Shown piece by piece: positions 36,501-44,289 of a DNA stretch of 64,000 nt. A model generated the notes under the pieces. That model did no database searches, was not told where the DNA came from, and was given only the letters and a program-made list of their open reading frames with translations. The position numbers and the translations under genes were made by a program. Each line of letters opens with the position of its first letter. Within the stretch, counting starts at the first letter, position 1. Origin of the DNA: a bacterium. GTDB taxonomy: Bacteria > 4484-113 > JAGGVC01. Where the stretch lies: NCBI GenBank assembly GCA_039961635.1, contig JABRWB010000054.1:1-64000 (forward strand). The letters are read 5' to 3'.

Positions 36501-36659
36501 GCCGGGATAAACCGTCATCACCGTGACGACGGGGAAATCAATCTCCGGAAACATGTCCACCGACAGCTTGGAGCGCGCGGTCAGCCCCACCACGGTGAAA
36601 AACAACAAGAGCATTATCGCGAAAATCGGGTGTTGGATGGATATCCGCGGGAGACTCAC
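33507..36659 (-). CDS. RND efflux transporter, AcrB/HAE1 type
   Basis: A proton-driven inner-membrane pump of 1050 residues with 12 membrane segments and two large periplasmic loops. The paired aspartates of the proton relay are in VGLVVDDAIVVAENIYRHLE. Other landmarks are SLPRISIQHPIFAIMLLLFF at the start, VYPGAGPEEVETLISKKIE in the porter domain, and the second-half MVLASQFNSLVHPFNIML. The start is GTG at 36657-36659, overlapping the adaptor stop (GTGA) with GGAGG upstream; the open frame to 36872 is inside the adaptor gene. The operon order is TetR, TolC-like, adaptor, pump. Substrate cannot be told from sequence. Confidence 0.95.
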   Translation of the reverse strand: MSLPRISIQHPIFAIMLLLFFTVVGLTARSKLSVDMFPEIDFPVVTVMTVYPGAGPEEVETLISKKIEDGVSSIDGIDEISSASQEGLSFVVVRFVLEKKIEDAATEVREKVGLIKNSLPEDAEDPVISRLDFNAQPIINYGITSDSMDEVALRDWVDKNLKKQLERIRGVASIEIIGGAEREIRVELSKARMEGMGIGPDAVAMALRQTNFDFPAGNLAEGGQDLSLKVTSQFADLSQIGETIISAGGRNFRLAEIARITDGSKEQESKARVNGKAGVGIAIQKQSGANTVDVAEKVKARMDELASQVPAGIEITLASDESRFIAASIDDIYLTIIIAIILATIVVLLFLGSGRVTFATLLTMPVSIIATFALFMWADFTINFMSLLALAVAVGLVVDDAIVVAENIYRHLEMGKPPKIAAAEGAMEVQLAVLAATFSIVAVFIPIGFMEGIMGRFFRQFGLGVAFSMLISIVVALTLIPVVMAYSYRVGITHEEIERRRLWISKVFLRLYLPLEAGYERLIRWVLTYKLPVIRIGRLWIGPTGRNVVIGISTLSFVFAMALASKLTSGFIPRFDTGFVAVDIELSPDVDLAATERVVKEIEDRLSGGEYGKYIVTKFASLGKVQAGFGTSAGKNRGAITLRLTPEDTGRPDSYEIASGLAELLSGIPGATVKVAASGGEGGQTDFSVFVVNPDRTRLDKAVEILAAKLDEVDGTVDVDASNKKGKLELAINPDIRKVADAGLTPVGLAAALRGYIEGTELGTFRERGEEYDITMYLAPEDSDTVDKLRNILVYSPALGTFVVLSSLAEVYVRPGVVARERYNRTSSVQLSCNIDPSSPRGVGDIRKDFLAAVKTAQLPPDTKLEFAGEAKFFIEMVQQLGFAMILGILFVYMVLASQFNSLVHPFNIMLTLPLAVVGAIVAVFITGTSFNLMSFMGIVMLTGLVTKNAILLIDYTNQLMAQGKDRFTALVEAGKRRLRPIIMTTLTATLGLVPVAIGYGEGGGFRQPMGIAIIGGLVLSTLLTLVVIPVAYTISDDITTRFRKRVGSE

Positions 36660-37921
36660 TTCTCGCCTCCGTTCACCTTGCGCACGTCCACCTTTTCGCC
36701 TTCCGCAACAAGGTTCTGGCCCGCGATTATCACCTGCTCGCCGCCCGTCAACCCGGACACGATTTCGTACTCCTGCTCGCTCGCAGCGCCGAGCTTCACA
36801 TTTACTTTGGCGGCGGCGCCGGTCGGAGATACGATCCAAACGAACGGCTCTTCGCCCGGCGATTGAACGCATCTGCGCGGGAGCGCAATCACTTCGCCCG
36901 TAAGCGCGGTGGTGAACCGCACTTCCACAAACGAGCCTACTATCAGCTCCGCGTCGCCCGCCGATACCTCGATTTTTCCCATTCGCGTGCGCTCGTCGAC
37001 CGAAGGATGCACCTTCAATATGCGGACGGGAACCTCTGTCGAGCCAAGATGCAACCTTACCTCCGACGATCTGGACGCCTGATCTATGAGCGTCGCGGGG
37101 ACGTCCACTACCACTTTTCTTGCGCCGCTACCCACTATGTCGATCAGCGGGTTGCCCACGCCAGCGTGCTCACCGACTTCCACATACTTGGCTCCAACCA
37201 CGCCGTCGAACGGAGCGCGGATGACGGTATATCCCAAATTTGCATCCGCCATCGCGACCTGGCTCTTCGCGGACTTGACAGCAAGCTCCGCGAGCTGCAC
37301 GTCTTCCTTGCGCGCGCCGGTTTTGGCCATTTGAAGCGACAGCTTGGCGCTTTCGTACGCGGCCTTCGCCGCGTCGCGCTGCGCGAGCGCGCCGTCCAGC
37401 GCGGATTGCGGAACCACCCCGTCGTCAAACAACTTCTTCTGGCGCGCGTAATTTTCCTCCGCAGTGTCGTGGGCGGTTTTCGCGGCGGCCGTTTGCTCTT
37501 CGAGCTGCTTCACCTGCTCCGGGCGCGCGCCGGTTGTCGCGATTTCAAGCTGCACCTTGGCCATAGCGAGCGCGCTGTCCGCGGCCTGCTTCTGCGCGGA
37601 AAGGCTGGACGCGTCGAGCCTTATGAGCGTCTGTCCCTTCCTTACCGCGTCTCCGACGTCAACCGGAATCGCATCGACGTTGCCGCCGATGTTGCACGAC
37701 ACCGTCGCCATTTTGTCGGCCTCCACCGTGCCCGTGAGGATTACGGTGTCGGAAATCACCTTCCTTTCAGGCGTGACGACTTCGACGGCGGTCGGGGGCT
37801 TGGCCGCGGCTTCGCCCTTTTCCCCTCCCTTGCATCCGGAGATGATCGCAAGCGAAGAAAACGCGATTGCAACCGCAATCCATCTTGAAACAAGCGGCAG
37901 GATACGTTTTTTATTGTTCAT
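36656..37921 (-). CDS. RND periplasmic adaptor (membrane fusion) lipoprotein
   Basis: Links the pump to the outer-membrane channel. The 421-residue protein has a lipobox (LAIISGC near 23-29). A lipoyl half-motif follows (VSCNIGGNVDAIPVDVGDAV, then KGQTLIRLDA), then a long alpha-hairpin (about 105-215) and the second lipoyl half (YTVIRAPFDGVVGAKYVEVG). The beta-barrel includes VRILKVHPSVDERTRMGKIE. It overlaps the pump gene by 4 bases. ATG 37921 has no visible ribosome-binding site; a 6-bp hairpin lies just above it. Confidence 0.94.
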   Translation of the reverse strand: MNNKKRILPLVSRWIAVAIAFSSLAIISGCKGGEKGEAAAKPPTAVEVVTPERKVISDTVILTGTVEADKMATVSCNIGGNVDAIPVDVGDAVRKGQTLIRLDASSLSAQKQAADSALAMAKVQLEIATTGARPEQVKQLEEQTAAAKTAHDTAEENYARQKKLFDDGVVPQSALDGALAQRDAAKAAYESAKLSLQMAKTGARKEDVQLAELAVKSAKSQVAMADANLGYTVIRAPFDGVVGAKYVEVGEHAGVGNPLIDIVGSGARKVVVDVPATLIDQASRSSEVRLHLGSTEVPVRILKVHPSVDERTRMGKIEVSAGDAELIVGSFVEVRFTTALTGEVIALPRRCVQSPGEEPFVWIVSPTGAAAKVNVKLGAASEQEYEIVSGLTGGEQVIIAGQNLVAEGEKVDVRKVNGGEK

Positions 37922-37938
37922 TTTAGGTTCATCGTAGA

Positions 37939-37956
37939 CGCGGCTTAAACGCCGCG
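37939..37956. repeat. Hairpin between the TolC-like and adaptor genes
   Basis: CGCGGC and GCCGCG form a perfect 6-bp stem with loop TTAAAC. It occupies the 38-base gap between two cistrons of the efflux operon and may tune the relative levels of the two proteins. Similar GC-arm, AT-loop palindromes occur at 8894 and 63312. Confidence 0.5.
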
Positions 37957-37959
37957 CTC

Positions 37960-39477
37960 CTAGTGTATGACCGGAAAACTCTCCTTCTTGTCGGCGCGTT
38001 CATCGGATTCGGCACCCTCGCCGTCCGCAGGCTTTGCGAGTCCCGCTTCTTCCAGCGGAAGAACGTACGCCGCGACGATCGCTTTCTCCTCGTAGCGTTC
38101 ATAGCCGATCGCCTGCTTTATCGCGTCGTAAGCGAGATAAATCGCTGCCTTCTTCGCGAAAAGATTGTATTCGGCGGAGAGATATTGCGTGCGGCTGTCC
38201 ATCAATTCCAGCGTCGTCGTCACGCCTTCCTTGTAACCGACAGTCGCCATTTTCAGGCCTTCCGTCGCGGCTTCCAGCGTTTTTTTGGCGGTGTCGTAAG
38301 TAAGCATCGCAACTTCGAGGTCGTTCGAAAGCTTTTCCAAAGTGTTCTGGTAGCTCTGTCTGAATTGATCCTTCTTTATCGCCAGAATGTTTTTCTGCAC
38401 CTGTAGCCTTTCCACGTTGTTTTTGGAATCGCCGAAATCGAAAAGGCGGAAGTTGAGATTCACGCCGATGGTGTAGGTGTTGTCCTCCGCGAAGTTGTTG
38501 CCTTCTTGACCCTGCCATTGGGCGAAGCCGGAAAGCACCGGCCAGTTGCGCGCCGCGCGCATCTGTGAATCGAGCGACTGCATGGACAGATCGAATTGGT
38601 GCATTTGATAGGCGCCGTCGAGAAACGCTTCGGGGAATCCCGGCATTTCGGTGTGCTCGATTTCCGCGATTACAAGCTCGATTTGGTCCAGTTCCTTGGA
38701 AGACAGCAAAAGCTCCTGCGGGCCGCTTGCCATTCCCATGGCCAAATAGAGATTCTTGAGCGCGTTCTTCTTGTCGTTTTCAGCCTGCAGCAGCTTTTCG
38801 GCGGCCAGCGAAACTTGGACTTCGGCCTGAATCACCTCGAACCGCGGTGCGACCTTGTTGTCGTACCTGAGCTGCGCGTTGCGGAGCTGTTCGTCGGCAA
38901 GCTCCTTCGAATCCTGTGCGACTTCGTGTCCTTTTTGCGCAAGCAGGGCGGCGAAGTATGCCTGGGTGACGCCTTGCCTGACGCGGTCCTTGAGGATGCG
39001 CAGCTCCTCCTTGCGGGCGGCCAGCTCGAAGCGAACCGCATCCGACGCGTCCGGAACTCCGAATGAATATGCTCCGGCGATCTTTGCGCCCCAGTTTTTC
39101 ACTATATCGTCCTGCGCCTGAAACCCGCCGCCGGTTTCGCCGCCGGAGTCATCCCCGCCTTCTCCGTCTCCCGAACTGCCGCCGAAATTTATCGTGTTCA
39201 CGGGCGTCGTATATTGAGCGCCCGCGAAAACTTCCAGCTTTGGCATCACGCCCAGCAGGATGCCTTCGGCCTGCAATTCCAGGCCGCGGATTTCCTCCTC
39301 CTTCGCCTTCACATCGTAATTCCGCTCCAGCGCAAGCGCGATGCACTCCGAGAGCGTGGTTTCCGGTTCGGCGAAATCCTCCGCGTATACCGCAGGGGCG
39401 GCGAGCAAAAACAACGCGAGGGCGCCGGCAACCGCGGCGGGCGCAAGCGCTGCCGCGGCGAACGCGGGGAATTTCAT
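37960..39477 (-). CDS. TolC-family outer-membrane channel
   Basis: The exit duct of the tripartite pump. The 505-residue product has a signal peptide ending near APAVYA (about residue 32) and then the OEP pattern of two similar halves rich in heptads. Examples are LSECIALALERNYDVKAKEEEI and ENDKKNALKNLYLAMGM in half one, and ARNWPVLSGFAQWQGQ with TIGVNLNFRLFDFGDSKN in half two. An acidic glycine-rich loop sits near 99-115. The ATG at 39475-39477 overlaps the tetR stop (ATGA) and has AAGGAG 8 bases upstream; the longer frame to 39498 lies inside tetR. Confidence 0.92.
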   Translation of the reverse strand: MKFPAFAAAALAPAAVAGALALFLLAAPAVYAEDFAEPETTLSECIALALERNYDVKAKEEEIRGLELQAEGILLGVMPKLEVFAGAQYTTPVNTINFGGSSGDGEGGDDSGGETGGGFQAQDDIVKNWGAKIAGAYSFGVPDASDAVRFELAARKEELRILKDRVRQGVTQAYFAALLAQKGHEVAQDSKELADEQLRNAQLRYDNKVAPRFEVIQAEVQVSLAAEKLLQAENDKKNALKNLYLAMGMASGPQELLLSSKELDQIELVIAEIEHTEMPGFPEAFLDGAYQMHQFDLSMQSLDSQMRAARNWPVLSGFAQWQGQEGNNFAEDNTYTIGVNLNFRLFDFGDSKNNVERLQVQKNILAIKKDQFRQSYQNTLEKLSNDLEVAMLTYDTAKKTLEAATEGLKMATVGYKEGVTTTLELMDSRTQYLSAEYNLFAKKAAIYLAYDAIKQAIGYERYEEKAIVAAYVLPLEEAGLAKPADGEGAESDERADKKESFPVIH

Positions 39478-40187
39478 AGCGGCTTCTCCTTCATCCATTC
39501 GTGCTGCGGCAGGATGACGTCCACCAAGAATACCGCGTATTTCTCAGGCGGGTATTCCTTGACGAACTCCTCGAAATCGGGACGGGCGATGTAGCCGAAC
39601 ACCGCATCCAGCAGCACTTCCGCCAATAATTCGGACGGGCGCTTCAACCCCTTGTGCCCGGACTTCTGCGCTATCGAATCTATCAGTTTTTGCAGGTAAG
39701 CGCGGCCGGAGTTGCGGATCGCGAGCACGCGCTCGCGGTGTTCCTCCGGAATGGCGGCGGTGTAGCTGCGGAACGACAGGATTCCCTGCCGGTGCTCCAC
39801 GAACGCGGCGAGCCAGAGTTGAATTGACAACCGCAGGCGCATCATCGGCGAAGTGATGCCGGTAAGCTTGATTTCCGTCTGCTCTATCGCCATCTGGTGC
39901 ATGAATTCGACCGCGGATATGAACAACTCGGTCTTGTCCTTGAAGTAGAGATAAATCGTCCCCTTTCCAAGACCCGCCGCTTCCGCCACTTCTTCCAGCT
40001 TGGTTTGATAAAAATCCTTTTGCGAAAACACGTGTGCAGCGGCGAAAAGTATCTTTTGGCGCGTCGTCATCCCCTCGATTTGGGGCATGCTTGCGCGCGA
40101 CTTATGAGCGTCGCCGTTCGCGCCCGGATGGACGCCGTGCGGCGGCTCGGAGCCGGCCACGACCGGCCCTTTTGTATGCTCAGACAT
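39474..40187 (-). CDS. TetR-family transcriptional repressor of the efflux operon
   Basis: The 237-residue protein has the TetR helix-turn-helix at about 45-90: TRQKILFAAAHVFSQKDFYQ, then LEEVAEAAGLGKGTIYLYFK. The C-terminal 140 residues form the ligand and dimer domain. The first 38 residues are an unconserved tail. ATG 40185-40187 has AAGGAGG 5 bases upstream. It is the first gene of the efflux operon, and a palindromic site lies 22-47 bases above its start, so autorepression of the whole operon is likely. The inducer is unknown. Confidence 0.93.
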   Translation of the reverse strand: MSEHTKGPVVAGSEPPHGVHPGANGDAHKSRASMPQIEGMTTRQKILFAAAHVFSQKDFYQTKLEEVAEAAGLGKGTIYLYFKDKTELFISAVEFMHQMAIEQTEIKLTGITSPMMRLRLSIQLWLAAFVEHRQGILSFRSYTAAIPEEHRERVLAIRNSGRAYLQKLIDSIAQKSGHKGLKRPSELLAEVLLDAVFGYIARPDFEEFVKEYPPEKYAVFLVDVILPQHEWMKEKPL

Positions 40188-40208
40188 TTAAACCTCCTTG
40201 CCGGGAGA

Positions 40209-40234
40209 GCCCTGACTGACCCATCGGTCAGGGC
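40209..40234. promoter_or_regulatory. Candidate TetR operator
   Basis: Nested palindromes: an outer perfect 8-bp repeat, GCCCTGAC (40209-40216) and GTCAGGGC (40227-40234), and an inner TGACC-CATC-GGTCA (40217-40230). The inner part resembles the TGACCGATCGGTCA-type sites of many TetR repressors. It lies just downstream of a minus-strand TATAGT (about 40240-40246), so a bound repressor would block transcription. Confidence 0.7.
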
Positions 40235-40379
40235 GATTGACTATACTACCCCAACTGCGGCGGATTCATTTATCGCGGGGGGAATTCGTCCAAAATATAC
40301 CCATATCAAGACCGCCTGGGCGGTTTTGCCCGAAAGCGCCGACCGCGGCAATCAGCACATATTTTCGAACGTTTGCGGG

Positions 40380-40385
40380 TATAAT
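40380..40385 (+). promoter_or_regulatory. -10 element of the dockerin/PKD lipoprotein gene
   Basis: TATAAT preceded by GGG, 42 bases above the ATG at 40428. No good -35 hexamer is seen at 16-18 bases. Confidence 0.45.
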
Positions 40386-40427
40386 TCATCAGCTTTTCTC
40401 ATTCCGTTTGCGTTTCGGGAGAATGCG

Positions 40428-43001
40428 ATGGGAAACATCGGAGCAGCCGCCCCTTCTTGCCGGGGCATACGGGGAAATTGTTGCGGGAAAATGCGGATTG
40501 CCATGCAGTGCTGGCTGCTGCTGTTTTCACTCGCCTTTTGCTCTTGCGCCGGAAGGGATTTTCGCGCGCCGGATGAAACAGCGGCACGCGATTTCCGCAT
40601 GGAGCTTGCGGCATTGCCGACACCCGAAGGCGTGAATCCGGAGCTGTTCGACGTATTGAAAGACGGACTTGAATCCAAGTTGAACAGCCTGGAAGAGAAA
40701 TCCGCGGCTTCTGTGCCAAAGGATCAAGGCGGCAAAGTGAACACGCTGTTCTTCGATCCGGAATCGAACCATCTTACCTGGGACTATGCCAACAAGGGCG
40801 ACTATGACCTTTCGGGAGAAGTCGGCGTATCGGACATTACGCCGATCGCTTTGAATTTTCTCGCCCAGGTGACGGACGGAAAGGGCAACGATCCACTCGA
40901 ACGCTGGATTGACGGCGATTTGTCCGGCGAAGTGGGAATTGGAGACATCACGCCGATCGCCATCGGCTTTCTGAACTCGGTGACTGCATACGTGATTCTC
41001 ACATCCGAATCTCTGACGGGGCCGTTTTCGCCGATCGGTCTTCCGGTGCCGTTCGGAGATCCAGGTCGGTTTCCAAAGCAATACTCGGTTCCGCTTCCCG
41101 AAGGAGCGCTGGGATACGTGGCGGTGGCGGCTGTGGACCAATTCGGAAGCCGCGGCTTGATCAGCAACGTAGTTGACGTCGAAGCCGCCGGCCCGCCTGT
41201 TGTAATCGGAGTTTCGCCGCAGTCGGGCGGGGCGGGCTATTTTGTGACATTCCGGGCGACGATGGCGGGAGCTCCGCCATTCACATTCGAATGGGACTTC
41301 GGAGGAGGGGCGACGCCCGACACCTCGACCGCGGAGGAACCTTACGTCCAGCTTGGAGCCGCCGGAGTTTACAGCGGCAGGGTGACCGCTACGAATATGT
41401 ACTCGTCGGATTCCTACGATTTCGAATACACCGTGGAGCCCGTACCGCCGACCATCAATTGGGTGGATCCGATAACCAGCGGACAAAACCGGTACGTCAC
41501 TTTCACGGCGGACGCGGACGGCAGCCCGCCCCTGGAGTTTTCGTGGAATTTCGGCGAAATGGGAACTCCTGCAACCAGTTCGGACGAATCGCCGATGGTG
41601 TTGGTGGGAGACACGCCGGGCACATTTCAAATTGCACTGACGGTGACCAACGCTTACGGCGAGGATGTATTTCCGGTGGATTTCGAGGTGACCAACGTCG
41701 CCCCGTCCGCCAAGGGAGCCGCACAGCCTCCGGGCGGCGTGCCGCCGGTTTCGGTAAACTTTTCGGACGCCGGTTCATCGGATGCGGACGGGGAAATCGT
41801 GAAATGGGAGTGGGATTTCGGAGACGGCGCAGGCTTTCAGGATTTCAGCGGCACGCAAGGCTCCGAGATTCACGAATACGCGTCCGACGGCGACTATACC
41901 GCGACATACCGGGTCACCGACGACGACGGCGCGACGGACGAGGAGCAATTCACGATAAAAGTCCAAGCCATACCATCCGGTTTCTGGGAGTGGGAAACGG
42001 TCTCTTCAACCGGAAGTTCGTTCGGAACTTGCGGAGGCATCTCCGTGGACGACGATGGTATTCCTTGGCTGACCTTCACGTTCATCAATTCCAGTCAATC
42101 CGACTTCAAAGTGGCCGGGAAAACGGGAGATTCCTGGCAAATATGGACTCTTGACTCGGCGGGAACGGGCAATCAGTACTTCGGCGAAGCAAGCGCGATA
42201 GGAATCGATCCCACCGGAGCGCCGTGCGTCGTATTCAAAGCCTTCAACACGTCCGTAATGTACGAACGATGGAACGGCGCTGTCTGGCAGGAGGAAATCG
42301 TTACGCCTGGAAACTACGCGCCCGGGTACGACTTTTTGTTTAACGCGCAAAACTATCCGTCTTTTCTGACAATCGACAAAACCGAGTACAAGATTTTCGT
42401 GACATACAAAAGCGGCGGCTCGTGGCAGGACGATTTGGTTTCGGAAACGGGATGGATTCGCAATCCAGCCGCGCTCGCGTTCGAATCCGACGGAACTCCG
42501 CACGTAGTGTACAACAACGACAAGGATGACGAATCTTATTACTCGTATTTCAGCGGAACCGCCTGGCAAACTTCAAGCATCACCGACGCGATAGGCGCGA
42601 CCGAAGTAAGGGGAATCCAGGTGGATTCGGCGGGACGCGCGCTGATCGCGTACGGCGGAGGCGACAACGATCCGGCAATGCATTTTGCTACAAGGCAGGG
42701 CTCGAACTGGTCGGTCGAGGACATTCCGACCGAATTCAAGGGATTCACCGCAACGCGCATCGAACTGACAAAAGAAGGCTACCCGTGTCTGCTCGCAATC
42801 GGCGTGCCCGCGTCCGGTTTCAGATTCCCCTGTTTCTTCAAAAAACACCTCGGAATTCTGTGGTATTACGAAGCTGTGCCCTGCCCCTCGTCGCATGCGG
42901 GACAACCGGACATAGCGCTCGACTCGTCCGGAAATCCGCACGTGTCCTTCCTTGCGGAGTCTACGCGGGAAGCCCGGTACGCGCACTGGTCGCCGGATTA
43001 G
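40428..43001 (+). CDS. Large surface lipoprotein with dockerin-like repeats and PKD domains
   Basis: An 857-residue exported protein. A lipobox-type end of the signal (LLLFSLAFCSC) lies near residue 40. Residues about 125-190 hold two dockerin-like calcium repeats (YDLSGEVGVSDITPIALNFL and DGDLSGEVGIGDITPIAIGF). Three PKD/Ig-like domains follow (FTFEWDFGGGATPD, LEFSWNFGEMGTP, and VKWEWDFGDGAGF with YRVTDDDGATDEEQF). The last 330 residues are beta-propeller-like repeats with ISVDDDGIPWLTF, IGIDPTGAPCVVF and IALDSSGNPHVSF. ATG 40428 has GGGAG upstream; ATG 40491 (MRIAMQCW) would give a more usual signal peptide. The frame to 39897 is a shadow. It is probably a carbohydrate-related surface protein; no enzyme domain is seen. 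Confidence 0.85.
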   Translation: MGNIGAAAPSCRGIRGNCCGKMRIAMQCWLLLFSLAFCSCAGRDFRAPDETAARDFRMELAALPTPEGVNPELFDVLKDGLESKLNSLEEKSAASVPKDQGGKVNTLFFDPESNHLTWDYANKGDYDLSGEVGVSDITPIALNFLAQVTDGKGNDPLERWIDGDLSGEVGIGDITPIAIGFLNSVTAYVILTSESLTGPFSPIGLPVPFGDPGRFPKQYSVPLPEGALGYVAVAAVDQFGSRGLISNVVDVEAAGPPVVIGVSPQSGGAGYFVTFRATMAGAPPFTFEWDFGGGATPDTSTAEEPYVQLGAAGVYSGRVTATNMYSSDSYDFEYTVEPVPPTINWVDPITSGQNRYVTFTADADGSPPLEFSWNFGEMGTPATSSDESPMVLVGDTPGTFQIALTVTNAYGEDVFPVDFEVTNVAPSAKGAAQPPGGVPPVSVNFSDAGSSDADGEIVKWEWDFGDGAGFQDFSGTQGSEIHEYASDGDYTATYRVTDDDGATDEEQFTIKVQAIPSGFWEWETVSSTGSSFGTCGGISVDDDGIPWLTFTFINSSQSDFKVAGKTGDSWQIWTLDSAGTGNQYFGEASAIGIDPTGAPCVVFKAFNTSVMYERWNGAVWQEEIVTPGNYAPGYDFLFNAQNYPSFLTIDKTEYKIFVTYKSGGSWQDDLVSETGWIRNPAALAFESDGTPHVVYNNDKDDESYYSYFSGTAWQTSSITDAIGATEVRGIQVDSAGRALIAYGGGDNDPAMHFATRQGSNWSVEDIPTEFKGFTATRIELTKEGYPCLLAIGVPASGFRFPCFFKKHLGILWYYEAVPCPSSHAGQPDIALDSSGNPHVSFLAESTREARYAHWSPD

Positions 43002-43084
43002 CTTGGCGGGATCGGCTCGATTCGGCCGCGATCAAGGCCAAAAATCCCCGGCGGCAGCGGCAATCCGGAAAATTTAAAGAAAAA

Positions 43085-44212
43085 CTACTTTTTCGCGAAC
43101 GGGATGTCGAGGTTGCTTGAATGTCCGGGAAAAACGCTGGCTCCGGGATTGAGGTACGCGTACGCGAAGTTGACCGCGACCGCCGCCTCGCCCTGGCCGG
43201 TAGTTATCAGCTTGATTTTGCCCGGATGGGTCACGATGTCCCCGCAACCGTAAACGCCTTCCATTGATGTAAGCATCTGCTGATTGACCGAAAGCGCGTT
43301 GTCCTTTATCTCGAATCCCCAGCTTCGCAGAAAGCGCAGATCCACCAGGAATCCCATGCAGACGACGATATCGTCCACTTCCAACAAGTCTTCCTCGCCG
43401 GTTTTGTTGTTGAAAACGAGCGCTGCGCGGACATGATCCTCGCCCAGAATCGATTTGAGCTCCCAGAACGTGCGCACTTCGACCGGGCCGCTCATCATCC
43501 ACGCGACAGTGGCTTCGTGCGCGCGCCACTTGTCGTGGCGGTGGATAAGCGTAGTCTTCTTCGCGATCTTGCCGAGCTCGATGGCCCAATCCACGGCGCT
43601 GTCCCCCCCCCCGACAATAAGCACGCGCTTGCCGTTGAATCGGGATTTGTCTGTTATTACATAGTGGACACCGTGCGCTTCGAATTTTTCGGCCTCCGCG
43701 AGCTTCAGCTTCTTGGGCATGAAAGCGCCGGCTCCAAGCGCCAGAATAACTGTCTTGGAATAAAACGACCTGCCCGTCTGGCTGGACAACTTGATAATCG
43801 ATCGCGGCCCCGCGGCCGGATCCTTCGATCCGTCATGCATCGCGAACCGCGCTCCACCGGCGGGGGAAGCACCGTCCATGAGCGCGATTCCGCTCATGCG
43901 TTCCACGCCGATGATTTTCTCTTCAAGGTGCACTTCCGGGCCGAAACCGAGCGCCTGCTCGACGAGCGCCGCGGAAAGCTCCTTGGCGAGAATCTTCGGG
44001 AAGCCGGCGACGTCGTAAACGTATTTCTCCGGGTAAATGGAAGTAAGCTGGCCCCCGAGCTGGGGCAGGCTGTCGATTATCACGGTCTTCATCCCGCGCA
44101 TGCCGGCGTAAAACGCGGCGAACAGCCCGCATGGGCCGGCGCCGACAATCGTAAGGTCGGGCGCGTCACCAAACGCGGGTGCAAAATCGGATGTGGTTTC
44201 GTGCAATTCCAT
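43085..44212 (-). CDS. Ferredoxin/flavodoxin-NADP+ reductase, thioredoxin-reductase-like (YumC type)
   Basis: An FAD enzyme that moves electrons between NADPH and ferredoxin. The 375-residue protein has the FAD motif IVGAGPCGLFAAFYAGMRG near 22-40, the second dinucleotide motif VLIVGGGDSAVDWAIELG near 193-210, and the C-terminal FAD contact GVYGCGDIVTHPGKIKLI. The redox CxxC of true thioredoxin reductases is missing, which supports the FNR call. An ATG at 44210-44212 starts MELHETTSDFAP. It follows fabF by 77 bases and may supply reducing power for lipid synthesis. The GGG of the NADP motif is encoded by ten consecutive G (43603-43612). Confidence 0.9.
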   Translation of the reverse strand: MELHETTSDFAPAFGDAPDLTIVGAGPCGLFAAFYAGMRGMKTVIIDSLPQLGGQLTSIYPEKYVYDVAGFPKILAKELSAALVEQALGFGPEVHLEEKIIGVERMSGIALMDGASPAGGARFAMHDGSKDPAAGPRSIIKLSSQTGRSFYSKTVILALGAGAFMPKKLKLAEAEKFEAHGVHYVITDKSRFNGKRVLIVGGGDSAVDWAIELGKIAKKTTLIHRHDKWRAHEATVAWMMSGPVEVRTFWELKSILGEDHVRAALVFNNKTGEEDLLEVDDIVVCMGFLVDLRFLRSWGFEIKDNALSVNQQMLTSMEGVYGCGDIVTHPGKIKLITTGQGEAAVAVNFAYAYLNPGASVFPGHSSNLDIPFAKK

Positions 44213-44289
44213 CGGTCGAAACTAAAGCCGCCTGAACGCCGGCGACAACATTATATTTCCAGTCCCTATGCCATCGGTTCGGCGGCGAT

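Noticed and set aside
35427-36866. A 479-residue plus-strand ORF opposite the RND pump
   Set aside because: Shadow frame with biased composition; the pump is unambiguous.
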